DNA from: Flavobacterium sp. SUN052
Lineage (GTDB): Bacteria; Bacteroidota; Bacteroidia; Flavobacteriales; Flavobacteriaceae
DNA length: 64,000 bases
Reading direction: 5' to 3'
Assembly (NCBI RefSeq): GCF_028867935.1
Contig: NZ_JAPQNS010000015.1
Location: 136,444-200,443 of the forward strand
Under the pieces are notes generated by a model. The model saw only the letters and a program-made list of their open reading frames with translations, was not told the DNA's origin and made no database searches. Made by a program: the position numbers and the translations under genes. Shown here piece by piece: positions 34,469 to 43,082 of this stretch; within the stretch, counting starts at the first letter, position 1; every line of letters starts with the position of its first letter.

Positions 34469-34945
34469 TTATACCACTTTCCCTCCCGCTAGCCGTATGG
34501 CATTAGGAATGGCGGGAAACAACAATGGGAAACCCGTCTGAATAGCGTCAAGAGAGTCAGGCAGATTTACGATCAGGGTTTGGTTGCGCAAACCAGCTGT
34601 ATTACGCCAGAGTGTCGCAGCAGGGTTAGTGGGCAAAGCCGTTTGGCGCAGTATCGTGCCGAAACCGGGAAACAGTTTATTGCAAATGGCCTGTGTTGCA
34701 TCGGGAGCATGTCCCATGGGCCCAATTCCACCAATTGTTACTAGTAGCGAAACCTGGTCTTCGTCAGCGAGCTGGGTTAGGATTTGTTCCAGTGCCTCCT
34801 GTTTATGCGCTACCTTATGAATCGTCAGCGGGTCAGCATTGGGTAATTGTTCGGCTACTATGCGACTAACGGTTTCGAGAATACCGGCACCATCCGGCAC
34901 TTCGTCGGGGTTGTACAAAATGGCACTTCGAAAAACCGGATTCAT
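34469..34945 (-). CDS. MogA/MoaB-like molybdopterin-binding-fold protein
   Basis: A 158-residue protein that resembles the MoCF_biosynth fold. The segment LLVTIGGIGPMGHAPDATQA parallels the family TGGTG...D.T.EA motif that binds molybdopterin, and NTAGLRNQTLIVNLPDSLDA parallels the usual SRA/AGxxxxxL.LPGxP region. The first strands (FRSAILYNPDE) and helices are shorter than in standard MogA. Residues differ at the canonical GGTG step (GGIG), so molybdopterin adenylation is not assured. It is seven bases downstream of a TrpD-like gene on the same strand, suggesting one operon. Confidence 0.7.
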   Translation of the reverse strand: MNPVFRSAILYNPDEVPDGAGILETVSRIVAEQLPNADPLTIHKVAHKQEALEQILTQLADEDQVSLLVTIGGIGPMGHAPDATQAICNKLFPGFGTILRQTALPTNPAATLWRNTAGLRNQTLIVNLPDSLDAIQTGFPLLFPAIPNAIRLAGGKVV

Positions 34946-34952
34946 AAGCAGT

Positions 34953-36230
34953 TTATAGTTTTATCTGGCCCTCAATCCATTCCATACCACGATCCAGGAG
35001 CGCAAAAGCATAGCGGACCCTATTATCGAACACCTCGTCGTCAGTTACTTTTTGAGCCATGAATTTGCGGATCAGGGCGGCATTGTCAGCGGCTGTCGGA
35101 TCGATTACGTCTGAGTCATTATCGGTGCGAAACGAAGCGAAATCAGGCCGATCGGCATCAAAATTCTGAAAAAACAAATGTCCCTTCTCCGTTCTAACCG
35201 CGCACAAAACACCACTCGCCCGGCTGGTAGCGGGAGCTAATGAGCCCTCCAGACCACGTTTCAGCACAATAACAGCATCGAAACCGGCCAACAGAGCCAG
35301 TTCAGCCATTTTCATCTGGTACGTGATATGAAATACCGACGTAACCAGTACGCGTGCTCCGCAGGGATTCAGTACTTTTTCGAGCGTTGCCAGAAATGGC
35401 CGCTTCAGCAGAACCTGCCTCCTGTCGACCCACTTGTTCAGCGCGGGGGAGAGTGCTTTCTGATCCAGTACCCAACCATACGGCATAAGCGGTTCGGTCA
35501 GTTCGTGGCGACCCTGCATAAACTGGCAACCGAGGTACATGTATAGATCATGGGCATTGAGCGTGAACTTCGGCCCACCCGATCGCCCCACCATCGACAG
35601 CGCTCCATAGTTTCGTCGTTGAAACCAGTTGGCCAGCAGCGGGGTGATCAAATAACTATGCTCGACACCATCGAACGGTTCAGCCAGTTGCACCAGCGGA
35701 CGGTCGCTCTGAGTGGTATTTAGCCGAAAACCCGGCGTGAACGTCCGTTCGGTGGCCCGCATCAACCCCTGGTATTCGTCGTTGGTTTCGTGGCGCACGC
35801 GCATAATGCTGGCCGCCAGCCCCCGAAACGTTTCGCAAGTGCCCATGCCGAACAGGTAATCACCCAATCGCTCAGCTTCACTTATCGACAGATTGTGCCC
35901 GCGCACCAGTTTAGTAGCCAACGGCAACAAGCCCGGGTCCAGATCAGGGCAGAGTTTATTGATCAGAAATGTGGGATGGGCAAAAGCCCCTTTTCCAATC
36001 GTATCCTCCAGACTATATTCGTCGGGCGTAGGTCCTTTTGCTAACAAAGCTCCCACAAACGCTCCCCGTTGAAGCGGATGCGAAGTAGGATCAAGTAGTG
36101 CTTGCCGACATTCGGCCAGTAAATCAGGTGGCAGTGGCTTACTGCCATATTTTCCAATACCGATATGTTTTATACCCCGACCCAGAATGGTCTGGCTGGG
36201 AAGGGCAGAAGGTAAGTCAAGGGATGTCAC
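34953..36230 (-). CDS. TrpD2/YbiB-like glycosyltransferase family 3 protein
   Basis: A 425-residue protein of the anthranilate-phosphoribosyltransferase fold. It shows the helical N-domain and GT3 catalytic domain with changed sites: NYGALSMVGRSGGPKFTLNA replaces the normal substrate loops, and AELALLAGFDAVIVLKRGLEG is characteristic of the YbiB/TrpD2 branch, whose E. coli member binds nucleic acid rather than making tryptophan. No other trp gene is nearby. The start is GTG at 36230, preceded by an in-frame stop nearby. It probably forms an operon with the following MogA-like gene; the joint function is unknown. Confidence 0.72.
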   Translation of the reverse strand: MTSLDLPSALPSQTILGRGIKHIGIGKYGSKPLPPDLLAECRQALLDPTSHPLQRGAFVGALLAKGPTPDEYSLEDTIGKGAFAHPTFLINKLCPDLDPGLLPLATKLVRGHNLSISEAERLGDYLFGMGTCETFRGLAASIMRVRHETNDEYQGLMRATERTFTPGFRLNTTQSDRPLVQLAEPFDGVEHSYLITPLLANWFQRRNYGALSMVGRSGGPKFTLNAHDLYMYLGCQFMQGRHELTEPLMPYGWVLDQKALSPALNKWVDRRQVLLKRPFLATLEKVLNPCGARVLVTSVFHITYQMKMAELALLAGFDAVIVLKRGLEGSLAPATSRASGVLCAVRTEKGHLFFQNFDADRPDFASFRTDNDSDVIDPTAADNAALIRKFMAQKVTDDEVFDNRVRYAFALLDRGMEWIEGQIKL

Positions 36231-36579
36231 AGATAATGCTGCTTAAATGAGGCTGGAGACTCTACTACAGAACATACGTTTCAAGTGCTATCTTTAACGT
36301 ATTGCAATTTATCATTAAATCAAAATTTACTTCTGATATTTTTCAAATTTAACAATTTATTATTGGTAAATCTGACAATTCACCTGCTTTTCAACTGAAC
36401 TACGTTACCAAAGAATTTCCCATTTCACACTTTCTTTTTAAAGTGCAACATAGTGGCGAAATACTTTTATTTACCATAAAACCTCTATCTAGCGGTACAT
36501 AAATAAAGTTAACCCTATCGGCGTAATCTGTGGGCTTAAATCATAAGAGACCGAAGCTAGTGCCAATCCTAGAAATCCA
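36231..36579. other. AT-rich divergent intergenic region, no gene seen
   Basis: About 350 strongly AT-rich bases between the TrpD-like and aldo/keto reductase starts, including TTTATCATTAAATCAAAATTTACTTC-type stretches. No protein-like open frame or RNA gene is visible. It probably holds both promoters; base composition clearly differs from the flanking genes. Confidence 0.4.
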
Positions 36580-36587
36580 TACCTTTG
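36580..36587 (+). promoter_or_regulatory. Candidate -7 box TACCTTTG
   Basis: Matches the Bacteroidota TAnnTTTG -7 consensus and lies 43-61 bases upstream of the two candidate ATG starts of the aldo/keto reductase. This argues against the TTG at 36585, which lies inside the box. No clear -33 element is present. Confidence 0.4.
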
Positions 36588-36647
36588 AAGCCGGTCAATC
36601 TGATTGCGTTGATTGTACAACACTACACAATGACTTTATCGCATTCT

Positions 36648-37637
36648 ATGAAGTATAGACCCTTTGGGAAAACCGACTTAACGGTTAGTGAGATTGGATT
36701 TGGCGCCTGGGCCATTGGTGGTCCTGCCGAGGTGGGTGGTATTCCAATTGGTTGGGGTGACGCCGACGATGCTACTTCTGTACAGGCTCTGCACTATGCT
36801 TTCGATCAGGGGATTACGTTATACGACACCGCCGATTTTTATGGTCTGGGCCACTCCGAAACGCTCATTGGCCGCGTGTTTGGTAACCGATCCGATGTGG
36901 TCATTGCGACCAAGGTTGGCCAAAAACAACAGGACGGGAAAATTGCGATCAACTACAGCAAACAACATATACTGAATGCCTGCGATGAAAGCTTACGTCG
37001 GCTCAAACGCGACAGCATCGACTTTTACCAGTTACATGTAGCCAAAGTGGCTCATCTTCAGGAGGGCGAATGCCTAGATGCCCTAAACCTGTTGCAACAA
37101 GCGGGCAAAATACGCTATTGGGGTATTTCGGTGAATACGTTCGCCCCCGAGCCAGAAGCCAACTTCTTTCTGGATAATCAATTAGGGTCAGGTTTTCAGG
37201 TTGTTTTTAACATACTGAATCAACACATTCGCCCTTATCTGGAGCCGATGCACAGCCAGGGATACGGTATTATTGCCCGGATGCCCCTTCAGTTTGGGCT
37301 GCTGGCCAATAAGTTTTCAGCTACAACCACGTTTCCTCCAACCGATCACCGCCATTTCCGATTCACCCCAACCATTATTGAAGAGGCCAATGCTGCGCTA
37401 GAACCTGTTTGGGCACTTTGTGAGCATTACGAAGTAAGCCCGGCGGAGTTGAGTTTGAGTTACATTTTGAGTCATCCCGAAATTTCGACCGTAATTCCGG
37501 GCATCCGAACGCCCGCCCAGGTCGACCAAAACACCCGGCGCATTGTACGGCTTACGGACGCTGACCGGGATTTTATCACCAGTTTATACGAATCGCAATT
37601 TAAGCCGCTGGTCGAGCTGATGCGCAAACAAGGTTAA
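36648..37637 (+). CDS. Aldo/keto reductase
   Basis: About 329 residues from the ATG at 36648 (MKYRPFGKTDLTVSEIGFGA), which matches family N-termini; an ATG at 36630 is also possible. The catalytic context is intact: ITLYDTADFYGLGHSETLIG (Asp, Tyr), DVVIATKVGQKQQDG (Lys) and DFYQLHVAKVAHLQEGECLD (His). The C-terminal cofactor site has STVIPGIRTPAQVDQNTRRI. It is not closely similar to the other aldo/keto reductase at 32871. Eleven bases separate it from the RidA-like gene, so they are likely co-transcribed. Confidence 0.9.
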   Translation: MKYRPFGKTDLTVSEIGFGAWAIGGPAEVGGIPIGWGDADDATSVQALHYAFDQGITLYDTADFYGLGHSETLIGRVFGNRSDVVIATKVGQKQQDGKIAINYSKQHILNACDESLRRLKRDSIDFYQLHVAKVAHLQEGECLDALNLLQQAGKIRYWGISVNTFAPEPEANFFLDNQLGSGFQVVFNILNQHIRPYLEPMHSQGYGIIARMPLQFGLLANKFSATTTFPPTDHRHFRFTPTIIEEANAALEPVWALCEHYEVSPAELSLSYILSHPEISTVIPGIRTPAQVDQNTRRIVRLTDADRDFITSLYESQFKPLVELMRKQG

Positions 37638-37648
37638 CAGTGCCTACC

Positions 37649-38035
37649 ATGAAACGACAAAACATACTATCAGGCTCCCCCTGGGAAGACAAAATGGGCT
37701 ACTGCCGGGCCGTCCGAATCGGCAACATCATCGAAGTATCCGGTACAGTAGCTATTGTTGATGGCGAAACCGTCAAGAAAGACGATATATATGCCCAGAC
37801 TCACAACATTCTGACTCGTATCGCCGATGTGCTGGCTAACGCGGGGGCTTCTATGAGCGACGTTGTACGAACTCGCATGTTTACAACTGATGTCAGCCGC
37901 TGGGAAGAAATTGCCAAAGCACATGGGGCTTTTTTTGGTGACATTAAACCGACAACGGGCATTTATCAGGTAAGCGCCCTTATTGCCCCCGAGTATCTGA
38001 TCGAGATCGAATTTACAGCAGTATTAAGTGAGTAG
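37649..38035 (+). CDS. RidA/YjgF family protein
   Basis: A 128-residue protein of the RidA superfamily, whose members hydrolyse reactive enamine/imine intermediates. It has the N-terminal NILSGSPWEDKMGYCRAVRI, GNIIEVSGTVAIVDGETVKK, the central helix NILTRIADVLANAGASMSDV and the catalytic-arginine strand VVRTRMFTTDVSRWEEIAKA, ending YLIEIEFTAVL. The ATG at 37649 is chosen over a GTG at 37640. It follows an aldo/keto reductase in the same unit. Substrate specificity cannot be read from sequence. Confidence 0.88.
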   Translation: MKRQNILSGSPWEDKMGYCRAVRIGNIIEVSGTVAIVDGETVKKDDIYAQTHNILTRIADVLANAGASMSDVVRTRMFTTDVSRWEEIAKAHGAFFGDIKPTTGIYQVSALIAPEYLIEIEFTAVLSE

Positions 38036-38158
38036 AATGCCGATTTACATGTCAGAAAAGTAAGTTTTGATCAAATGGGCGTCGGGGATATAGGCAAAAC
38101 GTGAATTTTTGTAGTCGATTTACGTTACCTACTTACGTTCCAAACTTTCGAGCAACCT

Positions 38159-41100
38159 ATGGCCGAACGCATTAGTTACGGCAAAACCTGGTGGGGCCAG
38201 CAGTGGCTCAACGCCCTTACCAGCATTGATGAAGCCAACCGATTGCCGCGCGGCAAAACCTACGCCAACAAAGGGGCGGTTCAGGGATTGAAAATTGACG
38301 GTAATCAGATCAGTGCACAGGTCAAAGGGTCGAAGCCCCGGCCCTACAAAATAAAGCTGTTGGTGCCGCTCTTTACCGATCAGGAAAAGAAGTGGTTACT
38401 TACCGAAATTCAGGACAACCCGGCCATTCTGGCGCAACTCCTGAATCGGCAGCTCCCTCAGGAACTGGTTGATTTTGCCCAGACACGGGGCATTAAGCTG
38501 TTTCCGCGCACCTTCGATGACCTAGGCATGGGGTGCTCCTGCCCCGACTATGCCGTGCCCTGCAAGCACCTTGCGGCCGTGGTGTATGTAATTGCCAACG
38601 AGATTGACCGAAACCCGTTTCTGGTGTTTCAGTTTAAGGGCCTCGACATTCTGGAGGAGCTGAAAAGTACGCAGTCCGAAATAATGAGCGGGGGTATGGA
38701 AACGGTGCTGTCCTTTAAAGACCTCGGCACCGACGATCTGCCCGACGATGAAGACTGGAAACCCGACGAAGAATCCCGTACTAAACTCGACTTTGCCACC
38801 ATCCCGCTGCTCGCCGATCAGCTTCTCGATCTGCTCCAGCCCAACACAACGTTCACGAAAAGCGATTTTCTGAAATCGCTCGGCAAAGCGTATTCGTTGT
38901 TTAGTAAGCCGTTGGATGCCAGGCCGCTCAAGCGGGCGGGCTATGCAAACGGGCGGGTTGCCAAGCCTGTTACACTCGAAAAAATCAGTACACCCGACCC
39001 CAGCGATAGCATTGAGTTGCAACTGGACGAAATAATGGATGTCAAGAAAATTGGCATCTTCAGTGAACATGGCGACCAGCGCTCCCTTCCCGATTTTACG
39101 CTGAATGACTTGACTACCTGGCTCGATACGCTCACAGAGGCCGATTTTGCCGAAATGAGCGACTCGGTTCGGGCCATGTATTTGGCTAATCAGTTTTCAA
39201 TGGCTATGCTCCGGCGCGGGGCTGTAGTACCACAACTTCTTCGTGTGGGGGCCACCGAAGAGCATTACCGGGTCCGGTGGATGCCTGCAACGCTCAACGA
39301 AGCCGTTCGTCAGCAGACTGATTTGCTGGCTGCTCAACTGCCGCCCTTGTTGCTCACCGTGCGCTGGCAAAAAGAATGGCTTGCCCTTCCGGGTCGCGAG
39401 CAGGTACTGACACTCTGCTCGCTGCTGATGCGTCCAACCATTCATGATTCGACCATTGAACTCTGGGAACGTTGGCCGCTCGAAGATGCAGATCGACTCT
39501 TTTTTGGCGTAGAAACAGTGCGGTTCGAAGGATTTGGCAAGCGCGAAATGCCCCTGGCTATGCAGCTCTGGCTCAACGATTTTTTCCTGAGTCACAAGCG
39601 GTTCGTGCCGATTCTGGCCGTCGAAGACTCTGAACTAAGCACTGAGTTTCGTGTTAGTCTGCTGATTCGGGATAACGAGGCCATAAACCGAAACGTCGGA
39701 CCGGCAACACCACCAGCAGAACCGCCAAAAAAAACGGCTCGTACAACAAAGAAAACGACCTCTGCCGAAGCTCCGCCGTTCCCCGCCGGGACCCGACCCT
39801 CGGTTGCGCCACCTATTCCCTTGCCCGATATCCTGCACGAAAAGCAATATGCAGGAATGCGCATGGCCGTTTTGCAGGACTTGCTGGTACTCTCGCGGCA
39901 CTTTCCCGATCTGGCCCAGCTTACCAAAACCGACGGCCCTGCGGCTTTATATTACAAACCCGACGATTTTGTAAAGGTGCTGCTCGAAACGCTGCCTCGT
40001 ATGCAGCTGCTGGGCATTGCGCTTCTGCTACCCAAATCGCTCCGGCATTGGGTAAAACCGTCGGCCGGTGGACGGCTTCGGACCAAATCGAAAGGCACGG
40101 CTTCGGGCTCAACCTCATTTATGCGCCTGGACGACATGCTCACCTTCGACTGGCAGGTGGCCCTTGGCGACGAAATGGTGAACCTGAAGGAGTTCCAGAA
40201 GCTGGTGAACAACTCAACGGGGCTGGTCAAGATCAAGGATCAGTACGTACTAATCGACCCGAACGACCTCACAAAGCTTTACAAACAACTCGAAAACCCA
40301 CCGGAGTTAACGGGCACCGATTTACTCCGAGCGGCTCTCTCGGAAGAGTACAAAGGAGGACGATTGGGTATTTCAGAAGATGTTCGGGAAATTATTAAGC
40401 AGTTCACCGACACCCAAAATCAGGCGTTGCCTGAGCGGCTCAAAGCTAGCTTGCGTCCTTATCAGCAACGCGGTTACGACTGGCTTATTAAGAACACGGC
40501 CTTGGGTATGGGTAGCCTGCTGGCCGACGATATGGGTTTGGGTAAAACCCTGCAAGTGATTGCGTTACTGCTCAAATTCAAGCAGGAAGGCCGGTTCAAA
40601 AAACAGAAAGCCCTGGTGGTGCTGCCCACAACGCTCATTACCAACTGGCAAAAAGAAATTGCCCGGTTTGCGCCCGATTTGCGCCCTCATGTGTATCATG
40701 GCTCCAACCGAAAGCTACCCGAAGGTAAACAGGAAAACGAGTATGACCTGCTGCTGACAACCTACGGCGTGGTACGCTCGGACCTCGAAAAGCTTAAGAA
40801 AACAACCTGGTCGCTGGTCATCATCGACGAAGCACAGAACATAAAAAATGCGGATACGGAGCAGACAAAGGCGGTTAAAGCCCTGAAAGCGCCCATCCGT
40901 ATCGCCCTCAGTGGAACGCCCGTGGAGAATAGGCTGTCGGAATTCTGGAGCATTATGGACTTTGTGAACAAAGGCTATCTGGGCGGTATAAGCAAGTTTA
41001 ATGAGGAGTTTGGTAAGCCCATTCAACAGGAGCGCGACCGCCAGAAACTCGATCAGTTCCGACGTGTAACAAGCCCATTTTTGCTCCGGCGCGTTAAAAC

Positions 41101-41857
41101 CGACAAGACCATTATCAGCGATCTGCCCGACAAGATTGAGAACAACCAGTTTTGTGCCCTCACGCCGGAGCAAACAGCTTTGTACGAGAGTGTGGTGCAG
41201 GAGAGTATCAGGGCCATCGAAGATAAAGACGGCATTGCCCGGCGTGGTCTGGTGCTGAAACTAATGACGGCTCTCAAACAGATCGGCAACCACCCGTATC
41301 AGTACCTCAAGGAAGGCAAGGCCACTCCCAGCCTTTCGGGCAAAGCGACCATGCTACTCGACCTGCTCGAAACGATCTACGCCAACCACGAGAAGGTATT
41401 GATTTTCACCCAGTACCACGAAATGGGTGTGCTGCTACAGGAATTTATTAAACAGCAGTTCGGGCAGGAGCCGTTGTTTCTGCACGGCGGAACAACACGA
41501 CCCAAACGCGACGAAATGGTGGAGCAATTCCAAAAAAATCGCTCCGACCACACCTTTATTCTGTCGCTGAAAGCAGGCGGTACAGGCCTTAACCTGACAC
41601 AGGCTAACCACGTAATTCACTACGACCTCTGGTGGAATCCGGCCGTAGAAGCGCAAGCCACCGACCGGGCGTTCCGTATCGGTCAAACTAAAAATGTGTT
41701 GGTCTATCGCCTGATGAACCAGGGCACGCTGGAAGAGAAAATTGACGCCATGATCCAGTCTAAGAAAGAACTCGCCGATCTCAGCGTAAAGACCGGTGAA
41801 ACCTGGCTAGGCGACCTGAGCAACGACGAGTTGAAGGAATTAGTAAGCTTGGGGTAA
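38159..41857 (+). CDS. SWIM-domain SNF2-family helicase
   Basis: A 1232-residue SF2 ATPase. A SWIM zinc finger (CSCPDYAVPCKH, near residues 124-135) follows an N-terminal domain starting YGKTWWGQQWLNAL. A long helical middle (about 200-740) includes a Pro/Lys/Thr linker (PKKTARTTKKTTSAEAPP). The SNF2 core has Walker A LADDMGLGKTLQVIALLL (about 785-802), LVVLPTTLITNWQKE and Walker B VIIDEAQNIKNADTEQ. The helicase C domain ends LKAGGTGLNLTQANHVIHYD and WNPAVEAQATDRAFRIGQTK. Such proteins translocate on duplex DNA and remodel nucleoprotein; a specific task (repair, defence, transcription) is not known. The gene ends 12 bases before a perfect 66-bp palindrome. Confidence 0.9.
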   Translation: MAERISYGKTWWGQQWLNALTSIDEANRLPRGKTYANKGAVQGLKIDGNQISAQVKGSKPRPYKIKLLVPLFTDQEKKWLLTEIQDNPAILAQLLNRQLPQELVDFAQTRGIKLFPRTFDDLGMGCSCPDYAVPCKHLAAVVYVIANEIDRNPFLVFQFKGLDILEELKSTQSEIMSGGMETVLSFKDLGTDDLPDDEDWKPDEESRTKLDFATIPLLADQLLDLLQPNTTFTKSDFLKSLGKAYSLFSKPLDARPLKRAGYANGRVAKPVTLEKISTPDPSDSIELQLDEIMDVKKIGIFSEHGDQRSLPDFTLNDLTTWLDTLTEADFAEMSDSVRAMYLANQFSMAMLRRGAVVPQLLRVGATEEHYRVRWMPATLNEAVRQQTDLLAAQLPPLLLTVRWQKEWLALPGREQVLTLCSLLMRPTIHDSTIELWERWPLEDADRLFFGVETVRFEGFGKREMPLAMQLWLNDFFLSHKRFVPILAVEDSELSTEFRVSLLIRDNEAINRNVGPATPPAEPPKKTARTTKKTTSAEAPPFPAGTRPSVAPPIPLPDILHEKQYAGMRMAVLQDLLVLSRHFPDLAQLTKTDGPAALYYKPDDFVKVLLETLPRMQLLGIALLLPKSLRHWVKPSAGGRLRTKSKGTASGSTSFMRLDDMLTFDWQVALGDEMVNLKEFQKLVNNSTGLVKIKDQYVLIDPNDLTKLYKQLENPPELTGTDLLRAALSEEYKGGRLGISEDVREIIKQFTDTQNQALPERLKASLRPYQQRGYDWLIKNTALGMGSLLADDMGLGKTLQVIALLLKFKQEGRFKKQKALVVLPTTLITNWQKEIARFAPDLRPHVYHGSNRKLPEGKQENEYDLLLTTYGVVRSDLEKLKKTTWSLVIIDEAQNIKNADTEQTKAVKALKAPIRIALSGTPVENRLSEFWSIMDFVNKGYLGGISKFNEEFGKPIQQERDRQKLDQFRRVTSPFLLRRVKTDKTIISDLPDKIENNQFCALTPEQTALYESVVQESIRAIEDKDGIARRGLVLKLMTALKQIGNHPYQYLKEGKATPSLSGKATMLLDLLETIYANHEKVLIFTQYHEMGVLLQEFIKQQFGQEPLFLHGGTTRPKRDEMVEQFQKNRSDHTFILSLKAGGTGLNLTQANHVIHYDLWWNPAVEAQATDRAFRIGQTKNVLVYRLMNQGTLEEKIDAMIQSKKELADLSVKTGETWLGDLSNDELKELVSLG

Positions 41858-41868
41858 GCTGCCAAAAT

Positions 41869-41934
41869 CATTAATTCTGTGGGTTTATTCAACGAATTAA
41901 CGTTAATTCGTTGAATAAACCCACAGAATTAATG
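41869..41934. repeat. Perfect 66-bp palindrome ending at a start codon
   Basis: Two 33-base arms, 41869-41901 and 41902-41934, are exact reverse complements with no spacer (centre AACGTT). In RNA this would fold into a very long hairpin with a minimal loop. The right arm ends in the ATG (41932-41934) of the AAA/DUF4143 gene, so the start codon and ribosome site would be paired. It begins 11 bases after the SNF2 gene stop. It may block translation, terminate the SNF2 transcript, be a recombination or insertion scar, or act as a DNA cruciform. Such long spacerless palindromes are usually unstable in cells with SbcCD-type nucleases. Confidence 0.85.
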
Positions 41935-43068
41935 TCATCTCTTGTTAAAAGAACATTACAGCCAATTCTTGAAGCGCAACTTCGATCCAATAAAGTTGTG
42001 CTATTGACCGGGGCCAGACGAGTAGGCAAAACGGTTCTAATGAATCAGCTTGCCGCTAGTTTCAACGGGCCTACGCTGTCTCTAAATGGTGATGATCTGA
42101 CCACCGCTGAACTACTTACAGATAGGCGGGTGGCTAGTTATCGCCGTTGGCTTGGCGACACCCAACTATTACTCATCGATGAAGCACAGATGGTCCCTGA
42201 AGTAGGGCGTTCGTTAAAACTCTTAATCGACTCGTTTCCAAACCTTACGGTATTCGCTACAGGTTCATCGGCTTTTGATTTAACTAACCGTACGGGTGAA
42301 CCATTGGTTGGCAGGCAATTAACTTATAACCTGTATCCGTTAGCTCAGTTGGAGCTATCAGATACAGAGTCATACCTTCAGACCCGAGAGCGACTCATCG
42401 ACCGACTTCTTTTCGGCAGTTACCCCGATGTAGTGCAAATGGAGACTAGTAACGATCGAATCGACTATCTCAAAAGTATGGTGTCATCTTACCTGCTAAA
42501 AGATATTCTTTTATTCGAGCAGGTTCGAAATGCCCATAAGATGTTGCAATTACTTCAATTGATTGCCCATCAAGTTGGTAATGAGGTATCGAACGACGAG
42601 TTAAGCCGTCAACTACAGATTGATCGCAACACCGTAGTGCGGTATCTTGACCTGTTTACCAAGGTGTTTATTCTATTTCGCCTGGGCGGCTACAGTAATA
42701 ACTTACGCAAAGAGGTCACGAAGTCGTCGAAATGGTATTTCTTCGATAACGGAATTCGTAATGCGCTGATTAACAATTTTAGCCTGCCTACGCAGCGTAA
42801 CGACATAGGTGCCTTGTGGGAAAATTATCTGGTCACAGAGCGATTAAAACGCAATGCCTATTTACGAAGTCAGGCAAACCCTTACTTCTGGCGAACGTAT
42901 GATCAACAGGAACTTGATTGGATTGAAGAGACCAATGGGCAGTTAGCCGCCTTTGAAATGAAATGGCATACCAACCGTGTGCGTTTTCCCAAAGGGTTTC
43001 AAACTGCTTATCCAACAGCTTCCTTATCGGTAATAAATCCTGATAACTATCTAGATTTCGTAACGTAA
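41932..43068 (+). CDS. AAA_14/DUF4143 ATPase
   Basis: A 378-residue P-loop ATPase. Walker A is TGARRVGKTVLMNQLA (residues 26-41) and Walker B is LLLIDEAQMVPEVGRSLK (about 81). FATGSSAFDLTNRTGEPLVG and the DUF4143 C-terminal domain (YLLKDILLFEQVRNAHKMLQ, DRNTVVRYLDLFTKVFILFR, WYFFDNGIRNALIN, then LDWIEETNGQLAAFEMKW with a nuclease-like E/K pair) follow. The family is abundant and scattered, often transferred; its role is not established. The start is the ATG at 41932, at the tip of the 66-bp palindrome; an in-frame TTG at 41911 lies inside it. Confidence 0.88.
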   Translation: MSSLVKRTLQPILEAQLRSNKVVLLTGARRVGKTVLMNQLAASFNGPTLSLNGDDLTTAELLTDRRVASYRRWLGDTQLLLIDEAQMVPEVGRSLKLLIDSFPNLTVFATGSSAFDLTNRTGEPLVGRQLTYNLYPLAQLELSDTESYLQTRERLIDRLLFGSYPDVVQMETSNDRIDYLKSMVSSYLLKDILLFEQVRNAHKMLQLLQLIAHQVGNEVSNDELSRQLQIDRNTVVRYLDLFTKVFILFRLGGYSNNLRKEVTKSSKWYFFDNGIRNALINNFSLPTQRNDIGALWENYLVTERLKRNAYLRSQANPYFWRTYDQQELDWIEETNGQLAAFEMKWHTNRVRFPKGFQTAYPTASLSVINPDNYLDFVT

Positions 43069-43082
43069 GGATTTGGTATCTG

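Noticed and set aside
34953..36230. True trpD for tryptophan synthesis
   Set aside because: Substrate loops are changed, the YbiB-type segment is present, and no other trp genes are near.
38522..39070. Leftward 182-residue frame inside the SNF2 gene
   Set aside because: Shadow of the SWIM and linker region of a well-supported 1232-residue protein; no start signal or family motif.
41869..41934. Intrinsic terminator for the SNF2 gene as the sole explanation of the palindrome
   Set aside because: No U-tract follows on either strand, and the 33-base perfect arms and inclusion of a start codon are far beyond what a terminator needs.
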